Below, in pieces: positions 12,047 to 24,980 of a stretch of 64,000 nt of DNA. The notes beneath the pieces are model-generated. The model did not search any database. It was given only the letters and a program-made list of their open reading frames with translations, and had not been told where the DNA came from. How positions within the stretch are numbered: the first letter of the stretch is position 1; the number at the start of each line of letters is the position of its first letter. A program made the position numbers and the translations under genes. This DNA comes from Apiosordaria backusii (Eukaryota > Ascomycota > Sordariomycetes > Sordariales > Lasiosphaeriaceae): NCBI GenBank assembly GCA_030549205.1, contig JAUKTV010000013.1, forward strand, positions 558,001 through 622,000, written 5' to 3'.

Positions 12047-13574
12047 TCACGCCGGCTTCTGCCCATAAATAATATGAAACGGCATATACAACAGACAGCT
12101 ATTGTCCTTGTATGCCTTGCGCACCTCCATCAAAAGCATCTCCACGTCCGATGTTGACCAGCCCAAACCCCTGGTCAGCGGACCAAGAGCAATGGCCTGG
12201 ATGCCATCAAGCAAAATAGTCCTCCAATACAACCCCACCGTCTTCAACACCTTGTTCTTGGGCCACGTCCCAATGGGTATCTGCAACACCCGCTCCGTGA
12301 CATTGACAAACCCAGCATCCCGCATCATGTTCGCGAGCTTTCCCCCTGCGGCAGCATGAAAGTTGACCCCAAGGTTCTCAAGGCCTTCATTGATCAAAGA
12401 CCAATACCTTGCAATAGGATGATTTGCCGGCATGGAATCATTCGCCGAAATCGGGAAATGATACACCTCCTGCATCTCGAACCAACCCCCAGGTCTCATA
12501 CACCTATATCACCAAGTCAGTCAGCAATATTCCCCCCAAAAACAATATGTAACAAACAAAAAAAAAAAAAAAAAAAAAAGCTTACTCCAACGCCCGCCTC
12601 ATCAACCTCGGCCAATCCTTGATAGCCATAACCGTATGCCTCGAATGGATATAATCAAAATGATTCCTCGGGTGCAGCCACGGGCTCTCCACATCATCAA
12701 TCATAAACCTCACATTCGGCGGGACCCAATCCGGCTGATGCGGCGACAAATCCACCCCCAGCACCTGCGCCGACTCAAACTCATCCGCCATCTCAATCGC
12801 CCAAATCCCCGTGCCCGTCCCAATATCCAGAATCTCCTGCGGCCTCTCAATCGGCGCAAAAAACAACTGCCCGCACAGCATCTTCACCATCTGGTGCTTC
12901 ATGTCCTCCCTCTGCTGCTCCACATCATCATTCGGGAAGTTATACCTCCCCTCCCTAAACTTGTGATATCGCCGCCCATTCTCGTAGATAAACTCCCTCA
13001 CACTCTCCGCCAACGACGTGGAGGCAGTCGTGTTGGTGTCTGTGCCGTACCCATCGTCTGTGCCAAGGTCGTCGCTATCGACAATGATGCTGCCTTCCTC
13101 TGCCTGCTCGACGGCTTGCTGTTCTTGGTCTGTCTCCTCGCCGTAAAGGTCGTCAGAGTCATCAGCTTGGTTGTTGTGACGTGGGTGTTGGGTTTGGGGT
13201 AGGATGGGAGGAAGGTGGATTGGTGGAAGAGTCAGATCAGCCGAATAGGCTGTGTCTAGCGATTCCGAAGAGTTGCCAGCGTGAAGGTTTTGGGCGAGGG
13301 AAAAGACTGAACGGTTGCTTTCTGTGGAGAAGGAGGGTCTGCCGAGGTCTGAATGGAGGCTGTCAAGTGAGCTTCGGCCGGGCATGTCATATGAAGAACT
13401 CTTTGAGACGTTGAGAAGGTCTTGCGGGCCGGCTAGAGTTGGAGGCTGTTGATGAGTAGCGGCATCTAAAGACGCGCTATGTGGCCTTGAAGTTGAGTCA
13501 TCTTTTGGCTGTGTTGTATCCTCGTGTAAGTCTGGAACGGCGGGTGTGGATGGTTCCCCCTGTGATTGAACCAT
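12047..13574 (-). CDS. LaeA-like methyltransferase domain protein
   Basis: Two exons, 13574-12586 and 12503-12047, encode 481 residues. The first 200 residues are Ser/Asp/Gln-rich and probably disordered. Then come the family signature FIYENGRRYHKFREG, the SAM-binding motif ILDIGTGTGIW (about residue 246), GVDLSP and, after the splice, MRPGGWFEMQE. This architecture is typical of the large fungal family that includes the nuclear regulator LaeA and many uncharacterised relatives. The long acidic N-terminus makes a general family member more likely than LaeA itself. The intron carries a 22-base T run (sense strand) just after its donor. Start: the first ATG in frame, codon 13574-13572; the upstream extension of the frame has no ATG. 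Confidence 0.87.
12558..12579. repeat. Poly-A tract (22 A) within an intron
   Basis: In the transcript of the LaeA-like gene this reads as a 22-base T run starting directly after the GTAAGC donor. Its position between donor and branch point is unusual because polypyrimidine runs normally lie near the acceptor. Confidence 0.8.
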
Positions 13575-15065
13575 GCTGGGCAGACTAGTAAAATTGGAAG
13601 AATAATGATTCGTTATGGGCAAGAAAAAAAATATATCGTCGCTCTTTCAATGAAACCGGGATGATGAGTGTACAACAATGGCCAACAATCTGTAGTTTGG
13701 CTGGTGCGACACGGTAAAAAGCACGAGGGCGAGCAAAGTGTCGGACAGGGTTTCTAGGTATAAAATGTCGATTAACGGAGCCAGGTATGTTGCGGCTGGA
13801 ACAAGAAAACAAAACCTGGTTACGTGACCATGAGCAAGAGTCACCGGCAACCTGGTACCCGGTCGGCGGCAGACTGAACACAAAAGATGTGTATGTGTAG
13901 GGCACACGGGCGAGGCAAATCGAGGCTTGGATGGGTAATCTAGGTCAAGGATGTGAGGTCGAAACAGAGATCTGGAATCGCGAAGCGACGGGAGGAGCGT
14001 GTGATTCTTAATGAAAGGAAGGCAGGGCGAGTGGGCCGGGGTTCAGCGATCTCCGAGCTTGGGGTAGCTTGCGAGGTGGGGAGGGCTTGGGTTCAAGAGC
14101 CGAAGGGACAGGTGCTGTGCTGGTCAGGGACATCCCAAATCACTGGTGAGAGAGGAGAAGGAGATTACAGATGCAAGATGTCGGATCCTTTTGAATTGTC
14201 GGGATACCAATCAGATGCAGCGCAGTGACTTTGGCTTTTTGTTTTGGGCAAGGTGGGCAATGGCTTGATGGTGGACGAGGGTGCTATTCGAAGGGAAGAA
14301 GGGAAGCAGGGAAGCAGGGAAGCAAGGGAAGCAAGGGAAGCACATGAGGTGGTGGCGAGTGGGCTCCTTTCAAATCAGCCCGTCCCGCCCGGTGAAGACG
14401 ATGGAGGTGTGCCAGAGGTGTGATTGCCAGTATCATGTTCTATCCATCATCAGCGGTGGCTTCTAGGTTTGGTTCATGCATATACGAGTACACCTATTAG
14501 ATACCGGCACCTTCCGATAGAATTTAGCCATCTTTTTCTCCAAAATCGGGGACAACATGATGCTTCTTGGAAACCATACCTTATGGAGGAATTGAATGTG
14601 GAAGGGGAGGCCTGACCCCACCCCTGGTACCTGACGATTGCTCTTTGTCCGTGCCTGCAGCAGTGGATAATCGTTCCTTTTCAAGATGGCATGCCCGGAT
14701 GCCCGGATGCCGCAGAACGCGGGATGGTGGAAGATGGTGCCTAGGACTTGCGGGTGAGAAAAAAGCATCAGCCACACTGCGGCTGGAGAGCTGCTGAAAG
14801 GTGGGGTTGGTCCTAGCTTCAGCCTCACTTGAGCTGCCAAGCTCAGCCTTGTGGTAGGCAGAGCGAACTGACGTGGGCCTGGGCTGGAGTCTGGGGCTTG
14901 CCTTGCCATCAGCCATAGCACTCAACATTAACCACAAACCAACCAACAGACGACCATCTTCTTTTCTGCAAGAGTGGGCTTGATTATTTCTGCCCGGAAC
15001 AGCCTCGACACCAGATTTGATAGCACAGTAACTACAAGATAATTTAATCCAACCGACTGCTCACA
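13575..15065. other. Divergent intergenic region (LaeA-like / RPN5)
   Basis: About 1.5 kb holding the promoters of two divergent genes. No coding sequence is recognised. A short tandem repeat near 14292-14342 is listed separately. Confidence 0.5.
14292..14342. repeat. GGGAAGCA-type tandem repeat
   Basis: About five copies of an 8-9 base GGGAAGCA(A) unit in the divergent promoter between the LaeA-like gene and RPN5. A simple minisatellite, all purine apart from one C per unit. Confidence 0.8.
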
Positions 15066-16660
15066 ATGGCGGACGCAGCATTCAAGCCCGAGAAGGACTA
15101 CTCCAAGGAGGTCGACCAACAGCTTCCCGAGGCCGAGCAGCTCGCAAAGGTACCGTTTGCTTGGTGATTTACTCATCTGCCTCGCACTCTCACTGACATT
15201 TTTTTCGGAATAATACAGACCGACCTTCAGGCCGCCATCGAGAAGCTGTCCGTCCTTGAGAAACAAGCTCGTCAGGCATCCGATCTCGCCTCCACATCAC
15301 GAATCCTCGTCGCCATCGTTACCCTCTGCAAGAATGCCGGCAACTGGGCTCTCCTCAACGAGCAAACCCTTATCCTCTCCAAGAAGCATGGCCAACTCAA
15401 ACAAGCCATCACCAAGATGGTGCAGACTGTCATGGACTTCCTCGACCAGACCCCCACCTTAGACATCAAGCTCTCCGTCATCGAGACCCTCCGCACAGTT
15501 ACCGAAGGCAAGATCTTTGTGGAAGTCGAGCGGGCGCGTGTGACCAAGATACTGTCAGATATCAAGAAGCAACAAGGCGACCTCAAGGCGGCGACCGACA
15601 TTTTGTGTGAGCTTCAGGTCGAGACCTTTGGTTCTATGGAGCGGCGGGAGAAGGTCGAGTTTATCTTGGCGCAGGTGGGTCTATGCATCGAGATGGGTGA
15701 CTGGACACAAGCCGGCATTCTCAGTCGCAAGATCAGCACCAGATATCTGGCGCGCAAGCCCAAAAAGACACCAGAGCAGCTTGAGAAGGAGCAGAAGGAG
15801 CGGGAGAAGAAGGCCAAGGCCGGCGAAGAGGTGCCAGAGGTGAAGGAGGACGATGTCACAGATCTCAAGCTCCAGTACTATCAACAACAGATTACCCTTG
15901 CTAAGCACGACTCGAAGTATCTGGATGCCTGCAAACACTACCGACAAGTGCTTGACACAGAGGCTGTGGAGGAGGACCCCGCCAAGTTGCGCGCGGTACG
16001 TTTCTTGCATGCTTGCCTCTCGCAGTTCAACAAGCTAACTTTGACTAGGTCCTGCAGAGAATCATCTACTTCATCATTCTGGCGCCGTACGACAACGAGC
16101 AGCATGACCTGCTTCACCGAATTCACAAGGACACTCGGAACACGGCAGTTCCAAAGGACGCCGAGCTCTTGGAGCTCTTTACCGTTCAGGAGCTGATGCG
16201 GTGGCCAGAGGTGTCCAAGGCGTTTGGCCCGCACCTGTGCAGCACCGAGATCTTTGATTCGGCCGAGGGCCAGTCGAAGGACGAGAAGGCGTTTGGCAGA
16301 TGGCAAGACCTGCGCAAGCGCGTGATTGAGCACAATGTGCGTGTGGTTGCCAAGTACTACACCCGCATCCAGATGGGCCGTCTGACACAGCTCCTGGACC
16401 TTACCGAGGACGAGACGGAAAAGTACATCAGCGAGCTGGTGACGTCCAAGACGGTGTATGCCAAGATCGACCGGCCTGCCCGCGTTGTCAACTTTGCCAA
16501 GCCTCGCGATGCTGATGACATTTTGAACGAGTGGAGCTTCAACATGAAGAGCCTGTTGGGTCTTCTGGAGCGGGTTGATCACCTGATCACCAAGGAGGAA
16601 ATGATGGCGAGAATTCAACCAGGTGCGAAGATGAAGAAGAGCAAGCCCTCAAAGAAGTAA
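15066..16660 (+). CDS. rpn5: 26S proteasome regulatory particle lid subunit RPN5
   Basis: Structural subunit of the 19S lid (human PSMD12), needed for lid assembly and docking of the deubiquitinase module; acts in nucleus and cytosol. Three exons, 15066-15149, 15219-15995 and 16049-16660, encode 490 residues, a normal length for the family. The N-terminus MADAAFKPEKDYS, the helical-repeat region with ALLNEQTLILSKKHGQLK, and the C-terminal PCI domain (about 330-450, with GRLTQLLDLTEDE and VYAKIDRPARVVNF) are all typical. The C-terminal helix that enters the lid helical bundle follows, then a Lys-rich tail. A Lys/Glu-rich insert near residue 210 is common in fungi. A methyltransferase-like gene starts 203 bases downstream on the same strand. 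Confidence 0.95.
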
Positions 16661-16862
16661 AAAGTTGCGAGTGTTGTTGTTGTTGGTGGTGGTGGTGGTG
16701 GATCTTGAGCTTGGTGTGTGGTGACAAACAGAGCAATGACATCATCACTCTTTGAGCTTGGTGTGTTTGTACCCTTTACTTTATCGGTAGTGAGGACCAA
16801 ACTTCACATGATTCATTCTCAGTGGTGATCGTCTAAAACTAAATAAACACCCCTACCAAAAG

Positions 16863-18508
16863 ATGCCGTTCAAAATATCATCCAAACCATTCGTTTACTG
16901 TGTCGGCAACCCCAAGTTTGATCCTGCAAAGGCAGTTCAAGATGTCGAGACTCATAGAGCTGCCATGGAGCTTTTGAACGAGAAGAATGATTTTGAAGGG
17001 GCGATTAGGTTGTGGTTTGGGCTTCCGGAGCGGGAAAAGGATGAGTATGTGTATCATGCTGTGGCGAGCGTGACGCTGCCGCAGGTGCAGAGTGTTGTTG
17101 AGCTGAGGGGGAGGAATGGGTTGCATGGGTGGTATGATGGGGGGGGTGAGAAGGGGGGTGAGGTAGGTGGATGTTTTTCTTTAACACACTTACAAGATTA
17201 GCACTTTACCCCTATTACACGATAACACAGTGGCATATTTATATACCACCCCTTTTCTCCTCTTTTTCTATTCACCTTTTCACACCTCGTATTTTTCCAT
17301 CTCCCCCTTCCTACCGTCCTCTTCAGTATTACTCCCAATTTCTCAACCAAACTAACTCTCTCCCAGACATCCCCCCTCCCCCTCCACCTTCTGTCTCTGA
17401 CATACACTCCTACACCCACCTCTTCTCCCCTTCCCACTCCCCGTCCTCATCCCTGAAATCCTTTGTCTCCAACGCCAAAAAGGATTCCATCCGTTCTATG
17501 GTATCTTCCAACCTGACCTCAAAACGCTACCTCCACCCCTCCTACCCAGGTCTCGTGATCCCAAAAGTAAAGAACTTGGCAACAATACCCCTGAACCCGT
17601 ACCTCGATTTCTGGGAATGGAGTTGCAAGAACCTGGAGTGGTGCGGCCCTGTGGGGGGGCAGGGGTTGAGGAGTCATCATTTGCTGCCGGTGTTGATGCA
17701 CCATTTTGGGTGTGTGGTTCCTAGTTGTGAGGCGTTGAGTATTATCAAGAACCTGGCACTGGAGGGAGTTGGCGGTCGCGGCAGTAGCAATGTCAACAGC
17801 GCCACCAACAACAACAACAGCAGCAGTAGTGGCAGCCAGAATGGAGCTGGTGATAAGGCTGGTAATGGCGATGGGAATGGCAGTGCGGATGGGGGCATCA
17901 TCACCAGCAACATCACAAACGGCCACAGCGCTGTAAGTACAACAGAAAACAGAACCGAAAACGGGATTGGACATGGAGCTGTGGCTGGGAAGAAGACCAA
18001 GAACAAGAAAGCAGCAAAAACTCCCAAACCCCCACCCCTCAAAATCTTGGATGTCGGCAGCGGAAACGGCTACTGGAGCTTCATGCTCCGCCAGTACGGC
18101 CTCGAAACCGTCGCAGTAGACAACATGCAGAGCGAATGGAGGGTAAACTGGATCCCCAACACCCACCTCACCACCGGCACCTCCTTCCTGAAATCTCTCC
18201 CGCGGCCCCAGCACAAGAACCACATCCTCCTCCTAGTCTACCCCATCACCGGCCCCGACGGCAACGGTTCTTTTACCAGGGACCTCATCAAAGAATATAA
18301 AGGTGATGTCGTCATTGTCTCGGGGACACAGAATGGGAATGGGTACACCGGGTTTGGGAGGGGAAAAGGGTCGATGGATGAGTTTATGCTTGAGTCTCCC
18401 GAGCAAAAGGGAAAATGGGAGAAAATTGCGCAGGTGCCGCTGCCGAGTTTTGCGGGGAGGGATGAGGGGTTGTTTGTTTATGTTAGGGGGCAGGCAGGCG
18501 AGAAGTAA
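16863..18508 (+). CDS. SAM-methyltransferase-like protein
   Basis: Two exons, 16863-17162 and 17231-18508, in matching phase, give 525 residues. The N-terminal third has ordered stretches (MPFKISSKPFVYCVGNPKFD; FWEWSCKNLEWCGPVGG). A linker rich in Asn, Ser and Gly (about residues 284-343) follows. Then comes a Rossmann-type SAM-binding motif, ILDVGSGNGYWSFMLR (about 370), with an acidic strand-2 end (VAVDN) and a hydrophobic strand HILLLVYP that may be the motif IV region. The substrate is unknown and I do not recognise a named family. The intron has a GTAGGT donor and an ACACAG acceptor. The exon 1 end is very G-rich, so the splice point or frame there is the least certain part. Confidence 0.75.
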
Positions 18509-18759
18509 TGATGGGTTTTGGGTAAAGGTAGCTGGTTGGCAGTGATAGAAAGGGAGTAGTGGGTGGGAGTGAGGGAATTGATGAAATAGAACCAGACGAT
18601 GGCGTCTTGTTTTAGATGATGGATAATGATGATATCACTGAGACGATAGAATTCATGAGTAGAAACAGACGCTTTTTAATGTACCGCTTTAACTCACACA
18701 CACCTGATCGAAAATATCTACAGCCCCTATCAACAACTTCAACCCACCACTTTATCTAC

Positions 18760-21700
18760 CTACCTCCCCTTCTTCCCCCCTCCCCCACCACCCTTCCCCT
18801 TCCCACCTTTACTCTGCCCCCCACCCCCCTTCTTGTCTCCCCCTCCACCTCCCCCAAGCATCCCTCCAGCCATAACCGTCACCTTCCCCACCGGCACAAC
18901 CCCCAGCACCTCCTCAACCTTCACCCCCTTAATCAACTCCACCTCCCTAGGCCACATCTTCTCCCCATCCTCGCCCCTTCCATCCACAACCCCCTTCTTC
19001 CCACTCGCCAACTTCCACCTCTCAAAAATCTCCTTGACCGCCTTCCCCTTCTTCACCTGGCCCGGCTGCAGCTTAACCTTGTATTTCACTTTACTCAGCG
19101 CATTCCACGGCGCGCACACGGGAACAACCTCTAGTATCTCATCCCCCGGCATCGGGGTCGCAACCAAGCTATCCAGGGGTGTCACATCAGCCTTTTCGTT
19201 TTCGTCTAGAATTTCCACCCCCTCTTCGAGCATCATCTTGCGGATTTCTTCGTGTTTGGCGATTTGAGCCTGTTGGCGCTCCTGCTGCTTGCGACGTTTT
19301 TCCATGGCGGCTTCGTGGTCGAGTTCTTTTTGTCGCTTTGCAGCTGCTTCGGCTTCGGCTTTTTTGCGGGCGGCGGCGACGCCCAAGAGTTCTTCCATGA
19401 GGGCGCGGTCGTCTTCGTCTTGGTTTTTGTATTTTTGGGCAATTTTCTTGGCTTTGGAGCGTTGGCCGCGTTTAAGGGTTTTTTTGTTTTGTGGTTGTTG
19501 GGAGGGAGTGGAGGAGCCAGGTTTGGAAGGGGTGCCGGTGCCTGCGTCGGTCTCAGTGGCTGTGTCGGCTTGGGAGAGGGTTTCTTCGTCTTGTTCCTCG
19601 TCTTCGTCGGAACCAGGAGTTGGCTCTGGCTCTTGTTTGGTTTCTTCCGAGGGGGCCATGTCGAGGTTGGAGAGCTGCTCTGATGGTGGCTCAGGGGCTT
19701 CTTCAGATTCATCCTCTGACTGGGTTTTGCCGCCAGATTGAAGAGGGTTTGCTCTCTTTTCATCGTCAGGCCCCTCGTCGTCATCGCTGCCCGAGTCTTC
19801 TTGCTTGATATCCTGCTCCGGGACAGCTACCTCCTCCTTCTCTTGCCCCTTTTCGGGCTTCGATGACGGAGCAAGATCCAGGTCACCGTCATACAACCTA
19901 TGCTTGACATGCTTCACCCTGCTCTCCTCCGAAATTCTGAACATCAAACCGAACCCAAGCATCAACAGTGCTGGCGGCAGCGGGTTCTTCTTTCCCCTCA
20001 CCATAAACGACCCAGCGGGAAGGTACTCGCCTGTCGGGGCCGACTTGGACACCTGATCGGCATTCACCCACCACGCACCCATCGCCGCTTTGCTGTCCCA
20101 AGCACTCGAGCAACACACCGACAGATTACCCGCCTGAGCCAGTGTTGACGGTGGAATCGGTGCGTCAGGGGTTTTGGGGCTGTTCTTGATAATGACGGTA
20201 GAAGCCCCGTGCATGTCGGCATGAACATACACATCTCCCTTTCTCAGGTACCGCTTATACAGAATCTCATTCTGTTGCGCATCCCGCCCACCCAGCACAA
20301 GGTATCCATCCGATGAAATAAACCATATGAACTTCTCAAACCACATCTGCTTCCTAATCGGCTGCAAAATCGGCTTTTCTTGCTTCAAGCCCTTTCGCAG
20401 ATCCTCGGTAATCTTTTGCTCAGCATTCTTGAGCGCCACCACCGACTGCTCAACAGTCTTCTTCTCCTTATCGGCGGCAGTCCTCTTCTGCTCGTAATAC
20501 TCCCTCGCATTGTTCCAAACCGAGAGCTTGAGGTTGATATCAATCTCCAACCGCCTATCCGGTCCCTTTGCCTTTTCAGGTTCGGCACCACCATCGACAG
20601 TTTCTTCATCCGTGTCATAATTAAACTCCATGTCATCATCACCACCCGCCTCCTCCTCCTCTTCCTCCCCCAGCAACAGGGTAATAGTGCTCTCGGCAAG
20701 CTTCATGGGCAACTTGATAATCTCGGCCACCGGGTTCCCCTGCGACTGCTCTCGCTCGACAAGCTTGTTGATGTTAACCCAGTCCATCCCTTGCTCGAGC
20801 AGGCCATTCACCGCGTCCATCGCTTCTTGAACACGCTCAATATTGGCCTCGATAGCGGCCGCCCTGCGGAGGTTCAACGTCTGAAACCCGACCAGTCCTT
20901 CAATTCTCTGAGCTTGATCTTGACGAGCAGCTTCCAGTTTCCTCTTGGCGGTGGCCTCCCGTTCTTGCAGCTTGGATTCAAGCTTTTGACCTTCGAGGGA
21001 GGAAAAGAACTCATCAACGGTCTTGTTGTACCCATCAAAGGAGAGAGTTGTCAACGACTTGTCATCCTCGAATTGCTTCGGCAGAAAAGGCTGAAAATCC
21101 TCATAGAGCAAGCCCCTTGGCTTCTCTTTCTGTGTCTCCCCCTCTGGTTGTTCTTCTTGTTGTTGCTCAATGGCACGCGGATTAGGCTTGGCAATGATAT
21201 ACCCCTTTGCCTTTGGCGAACTTGTCACCTCCTCCAGCACTGACCTCGCCTTTTCCAGCGTCTGAAACAGTGAGTCCAGCAAAGTTTCACTCTCCAGTAT
21301 CTCGGCCGGTTTCGCAGCAGAGTTGAATTCGGTCAGCCTAAAGACGTGGTCAACTAGCACAGGCGGTAATTCCGTAATAGTAGTCGCCAACCCCCTCCTC
21401 AGCTCATCCGCGCCCTTCTTCTTTGCCTTTTTCGTAGCTGCATGTTCAGCTGCCGTCTTCAACGCAGCCCTTAATCTCTCCTTCGTGAGTTCTGGGACGC
21501 CCCCGTAGTTTTGCCTGTTCTCAAGTGTGTATTTCAACCCTACTCGCTGTGGCTCCTGTCCCTCCCCCTCGGGGACATTGCGCAGCAAGGCAATGATGGT
21601 GAGGTCGGCATCGGTGAGAATGACGTTGCCGCTGGCGAAGAACTCGAGGTATAACCGGTAGGCCCCGTCGCTGAACTGGAACTCGATGATCCTGTCGGTG

Positions 21701-22043
21701 CCGATCTGGGAGACTTTGGTCACTCGGCGGGTTTTGAGGAACTTGCGGAGGCGGGCGACGAAGGCGGAGGGGGCGGGGGCGGTGGAGCGGGCAAAGTCGG
21801 TGAGGTGGCAGCGGAAGCCGGATTCGATGAGGAGCTGCTGGCGGTTGTCGGGTTTGGCGAACTTGAAGAGGAGGATCTTGGAGTTGAGGTCGTAGATGTT
21901 GGCGAGGCGGAGGGTGACGAGGGCTTCGGAGAGCTCGTGGGCGATCACCTGGGCAGTAATCTGTGAGCATAATTATAATGGGTGGATAATTAAGCAGAGA
22001 CCACACACACCTTCACGTCCAACGACGAGAATCTCTGCTTCAT
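18760..22043 (-). CDS. RQC2: RQC2/NEMF ribosome quality control factor (NFACT family)
   Basis: Binds 60S ribosomal subunits carrying stalled peptidyl-tRNA, recruits the ubiquitin ligase Ltn1 and drives CAT-tail addition (known for yeast Rqc2). Exon 1, 22043-22011, encodes only MKQRFSSLDVK; exon 2 runs to 18760. About 1073 residues. NFACT-N fills the first half, with the catalytically important Asp9 and a TDRI segment matching the yeast Asp-Arg pair. A coiled coil follows, then NFACT-R (WFEKFIWFISSDGYLVLGG, then VHADMHGAST), an acidic/basic low-complexity linker and NFACT-C ending in a Gly/Lys-rich tail. Two acceptors are possible, before 21960 or before 21948. The second aligns with yeast without a gap, the first adds ITAQ. 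Confidence 0.95.
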
Positions 22044-24980
22044 CTTTGCTATTTCTTGTCTGCTGCTTCACGGCATGCGACAGCGCTCTTGTCGATGGGC
22101 AACTTGGGGGTTTTGCTGCAAGCTGTTGCTGTTGCTGTTGCTGTGTCATGGAGGGGCAATGCAATCAAGGTGGGGTAATTGGAAATGTACCTGGCACATT
22201 CGACGTCTGCCAAGCTTCCTCTTCGGTGTGTGACTGCGATCGGCGAAGCAGTTCTCGAATCTCTTCAAACACAGCAGACACAGCATCGCCAGCCTTGAGA
22301 ATCGTGATGGCGGGGATGGGGAGTTGATTCCAGCCAATACCCACAGGCACAGACCTTGTAGACGATGGCAAACACGACGACAGCGAGCAACCCCTCCGCT
22401 CAGAAATGCAGCTGCCGATTCCTCCCAGTCTGGGTGAAGCTCGTCCATTGGTTCTGAAAGTATGCACGGATATGACGGAATATGCAAGCAAGAAAGCAGC
22501 ACAGAAGACGACAATAGATTCGGTCAGGTAGAAACTCGGTGTTTAACAGGTCTACGAATCTTACCTTTGCGCGGTACAACCTTCTGTTGAGGCCAATGGC
22601 AGCCATGCGGTCATGATTAAGCCACCGATTAATAGTGACCCAGAAAATCAGAGATGCTAAATACCTAACTCCTCGGGTTGGCCCAACCGCATTGACGCTG
22701 TCGAACGGGATCCCAAGTTCATATCAAGGTCCGTGATTTCTGGCTTCAACATTCGACGTGGAAAGCCATCGATACCACTCACAACCTCCCCTCGAACCTC
22801 CCAAGACACCCAGTGTTGATGTCGATTGTATCTCGTTCGGTGTCGGCGTCCAACTGATGGTCCCGAGTGCCGCCATCACAAACTTACCACACGAGCGAAG
22901 CCGCTTGGACCGGAGCACAAACTCTATTTCCTCCTCATTAAGCACGGGGAAATCCGAGAGACTGGTTCGGCCTGTGGTACCGAGTCGAATCTGGGAAATC
23001 GGTTGACGGACGTATGACAGGATTCTGTTCGGGTTAACGGGTGTCTGTCGAGCTGATGGGAAAGCGTTATCCGTACAGCCAAAGTCCAAGTCGACAGACC
23101 GCCGGCTGTTCGACCTGGCCGAACAAACGACAATCGTTGTTGTTAACACAGATGAGCAAGTCTCGACGACGTCGCAAGTAAACAAAAAACCAAAGTCCCT
23201 GAAACCACGACGGCGCGTGTTTCCCCTGCGTCGGCTCCCTTCCTTTCGCATCTCGCATGTGACGGCAGTCAATGGGTGGGATCGGATTGCTCGGCGGCTG
23301 ATCCCGCCGAAGGGGCGGAGCAAAGCTGCAAAAGGAGGTCAGTTGCCGTGACAACTGGCAATGGTGTGCTATTCCCAGTGGAGATTTTGGAGACGGCCTC
23401 GGTAGCGCATGCGGAGGAGGAGGACGGAGCCTGCTTTTTGACTTCCAGCCCTCGTGTCATGTCAGCTCCCGACTGCAAGCAATTGGAGTGTCCCCACAAA
23501 GCTGGGGACACACACCCTCGGAGACAGCGGCGGTCTGGCAGATGCCATCCGTTTCGATGACGGCTTGACCAGTTGTCAGTTGTCAAGAAAGATATCAGCC
23601 GGCCTGTCCTGTGCAACGATACGAGACGAATAAAATTGTGCATAAGTTGTGGATGGCTGGACCCCCCCATCAGACCCAATGGCCGCCGCCCACGAGCCCT
23701 CACTCCCCTCAGACGGGAAAAAGAGGCTGGGACGGGGTTTATCAAGGGGGTGTCAACCAGCCAATCGAGCCAATTGCCAGACGAAGCTGCTGGTGATCTG
23801 CCCTTTTCCTTGCTGCAGCCGAGGAAAGTGAGGGAGTTGCTCCCGACCTCCTCAATTGCACCACGGCCCCCACCGCGTCCCCAACCACCTATCAACGATG
23901 CCGGCACAAGCGTGTGCGGCGTGGGCGCCCGGTCTTGGCTGGCTAGTCCGGTCTCCCGTCAGCCTGTGGATGCAGGAAGCTGCAGGACGACGGGGTGGGC
24001 CAATTTCAATCAGAGACAGAGACAGACACACGCTGATACGGGCGCGTCTCTCCGTTGGTTGAAGCAGTCAAACATCAATTGAGAGACCAATTCGAGCCAT
24101 TGACACTCCAGCCTCTGCCCTACAGGAGGCCCGCGCAACCCTCACCCTTTGAGACTAACAAGCGCTCTCTGCTACCCCCGGATTTGAAGAGGTTGGAGAA
24201 GCGCGCTTTTCTCGTCATAGACCCTGACGCAAAAAACACTGACCCTGGCGATGAGACGTCAACCGCGATCGAGCTCTGAGCTTTCAGCTCCCAACGAGAC
24301 AGCTCCTAGCTCGAAATGGCTGGACGCGTCCCCAGCCCCCGGTCACAGCCGTGCAATCAGAGACAGTCTCGTGGGGACAGGACGGAGAGGAAAATCGGGT
24401 CCGCTATGCCCCATTGGTTAGGGATAAACAACTCGCAGCCCCCTTCTCCACACAAGGTAAACAGAGCTTCCAGAGCTGGGCGAGCTGGGCCGTTTGTCAG
24501 AGCTCTCAGACTGCAGGACTGGAACCACCCCCCGGCTGGTCACACATCCTGTCGTCGTCGAACGGTCCCCTGCCAACCAGCCAAGCTCGTCGTTCAGAGC
24601 TCGGAAGCGCTCCGCCCCATGCGTATTTGAACCGCGCTCGCTCGAGCAGCTGTGCCCTCCTGGTCTTGATCTTCTTTCCTTCCTCATCCTCCACTCAGAG
24701 TCAGCTCAAGCCATCTCTACCATCTCCATCTGCATCTTTTTCCCCGCCTGCAAAGGACTCGACAGAAACCAGAGCACAGAAGACGGGTCGATTCACAGAC
24801 CGCCTTCTCATCTCCTTTCTTTCGACTTCTTTCTAGGAAGTTAGCAAGAGGGATCTTCTTGTCCTCCTTTCGTACTTCGGAAGGTCGAAAGAAGATTGTT
24901 TCTTGCGCCCAGTAAACCGGCAACCTGGACTTTGAAGCCCGCGTCCCGGTCCCATTCAGCGTCTTCCCGTCGGCATACAG
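22044..24980. other. Divergent intergenic region and HEX1 leader
   Basis: About 2.9 kb between RQC2 and the first clear HEX1 coding exon. A GCTGTT repeat lies near 22122-22141. The right end (about 24650-24840) is pyrimidine-rich and ends in a CTTTCTAG acceptor-like site, so it probably includes the transcription start and 5' leader of HEX1. The first ATG of the long HEX1 form should lie here but could not be placed. Confidence 0.5.

Noticed and set aside
17171..17230. N-terminal part of the long frame leading into the methyltransferase-like exon 2
   Set aside because: It is open but hydrophobic and intron-like. The ACACAG acceptor at 17230 joins exon 1 in phase, so this stretch is read as intron.
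22165..22606. Possible small minus-strand membrane protein upstream of RQC2
   Set aside because: A start MAAIGLNRRLYRAK with a GTAAGA donor looks promising, and hydrophobic stretches follow. However, no acceptor joins them in one frame without a stop, so no gene model could be supported.
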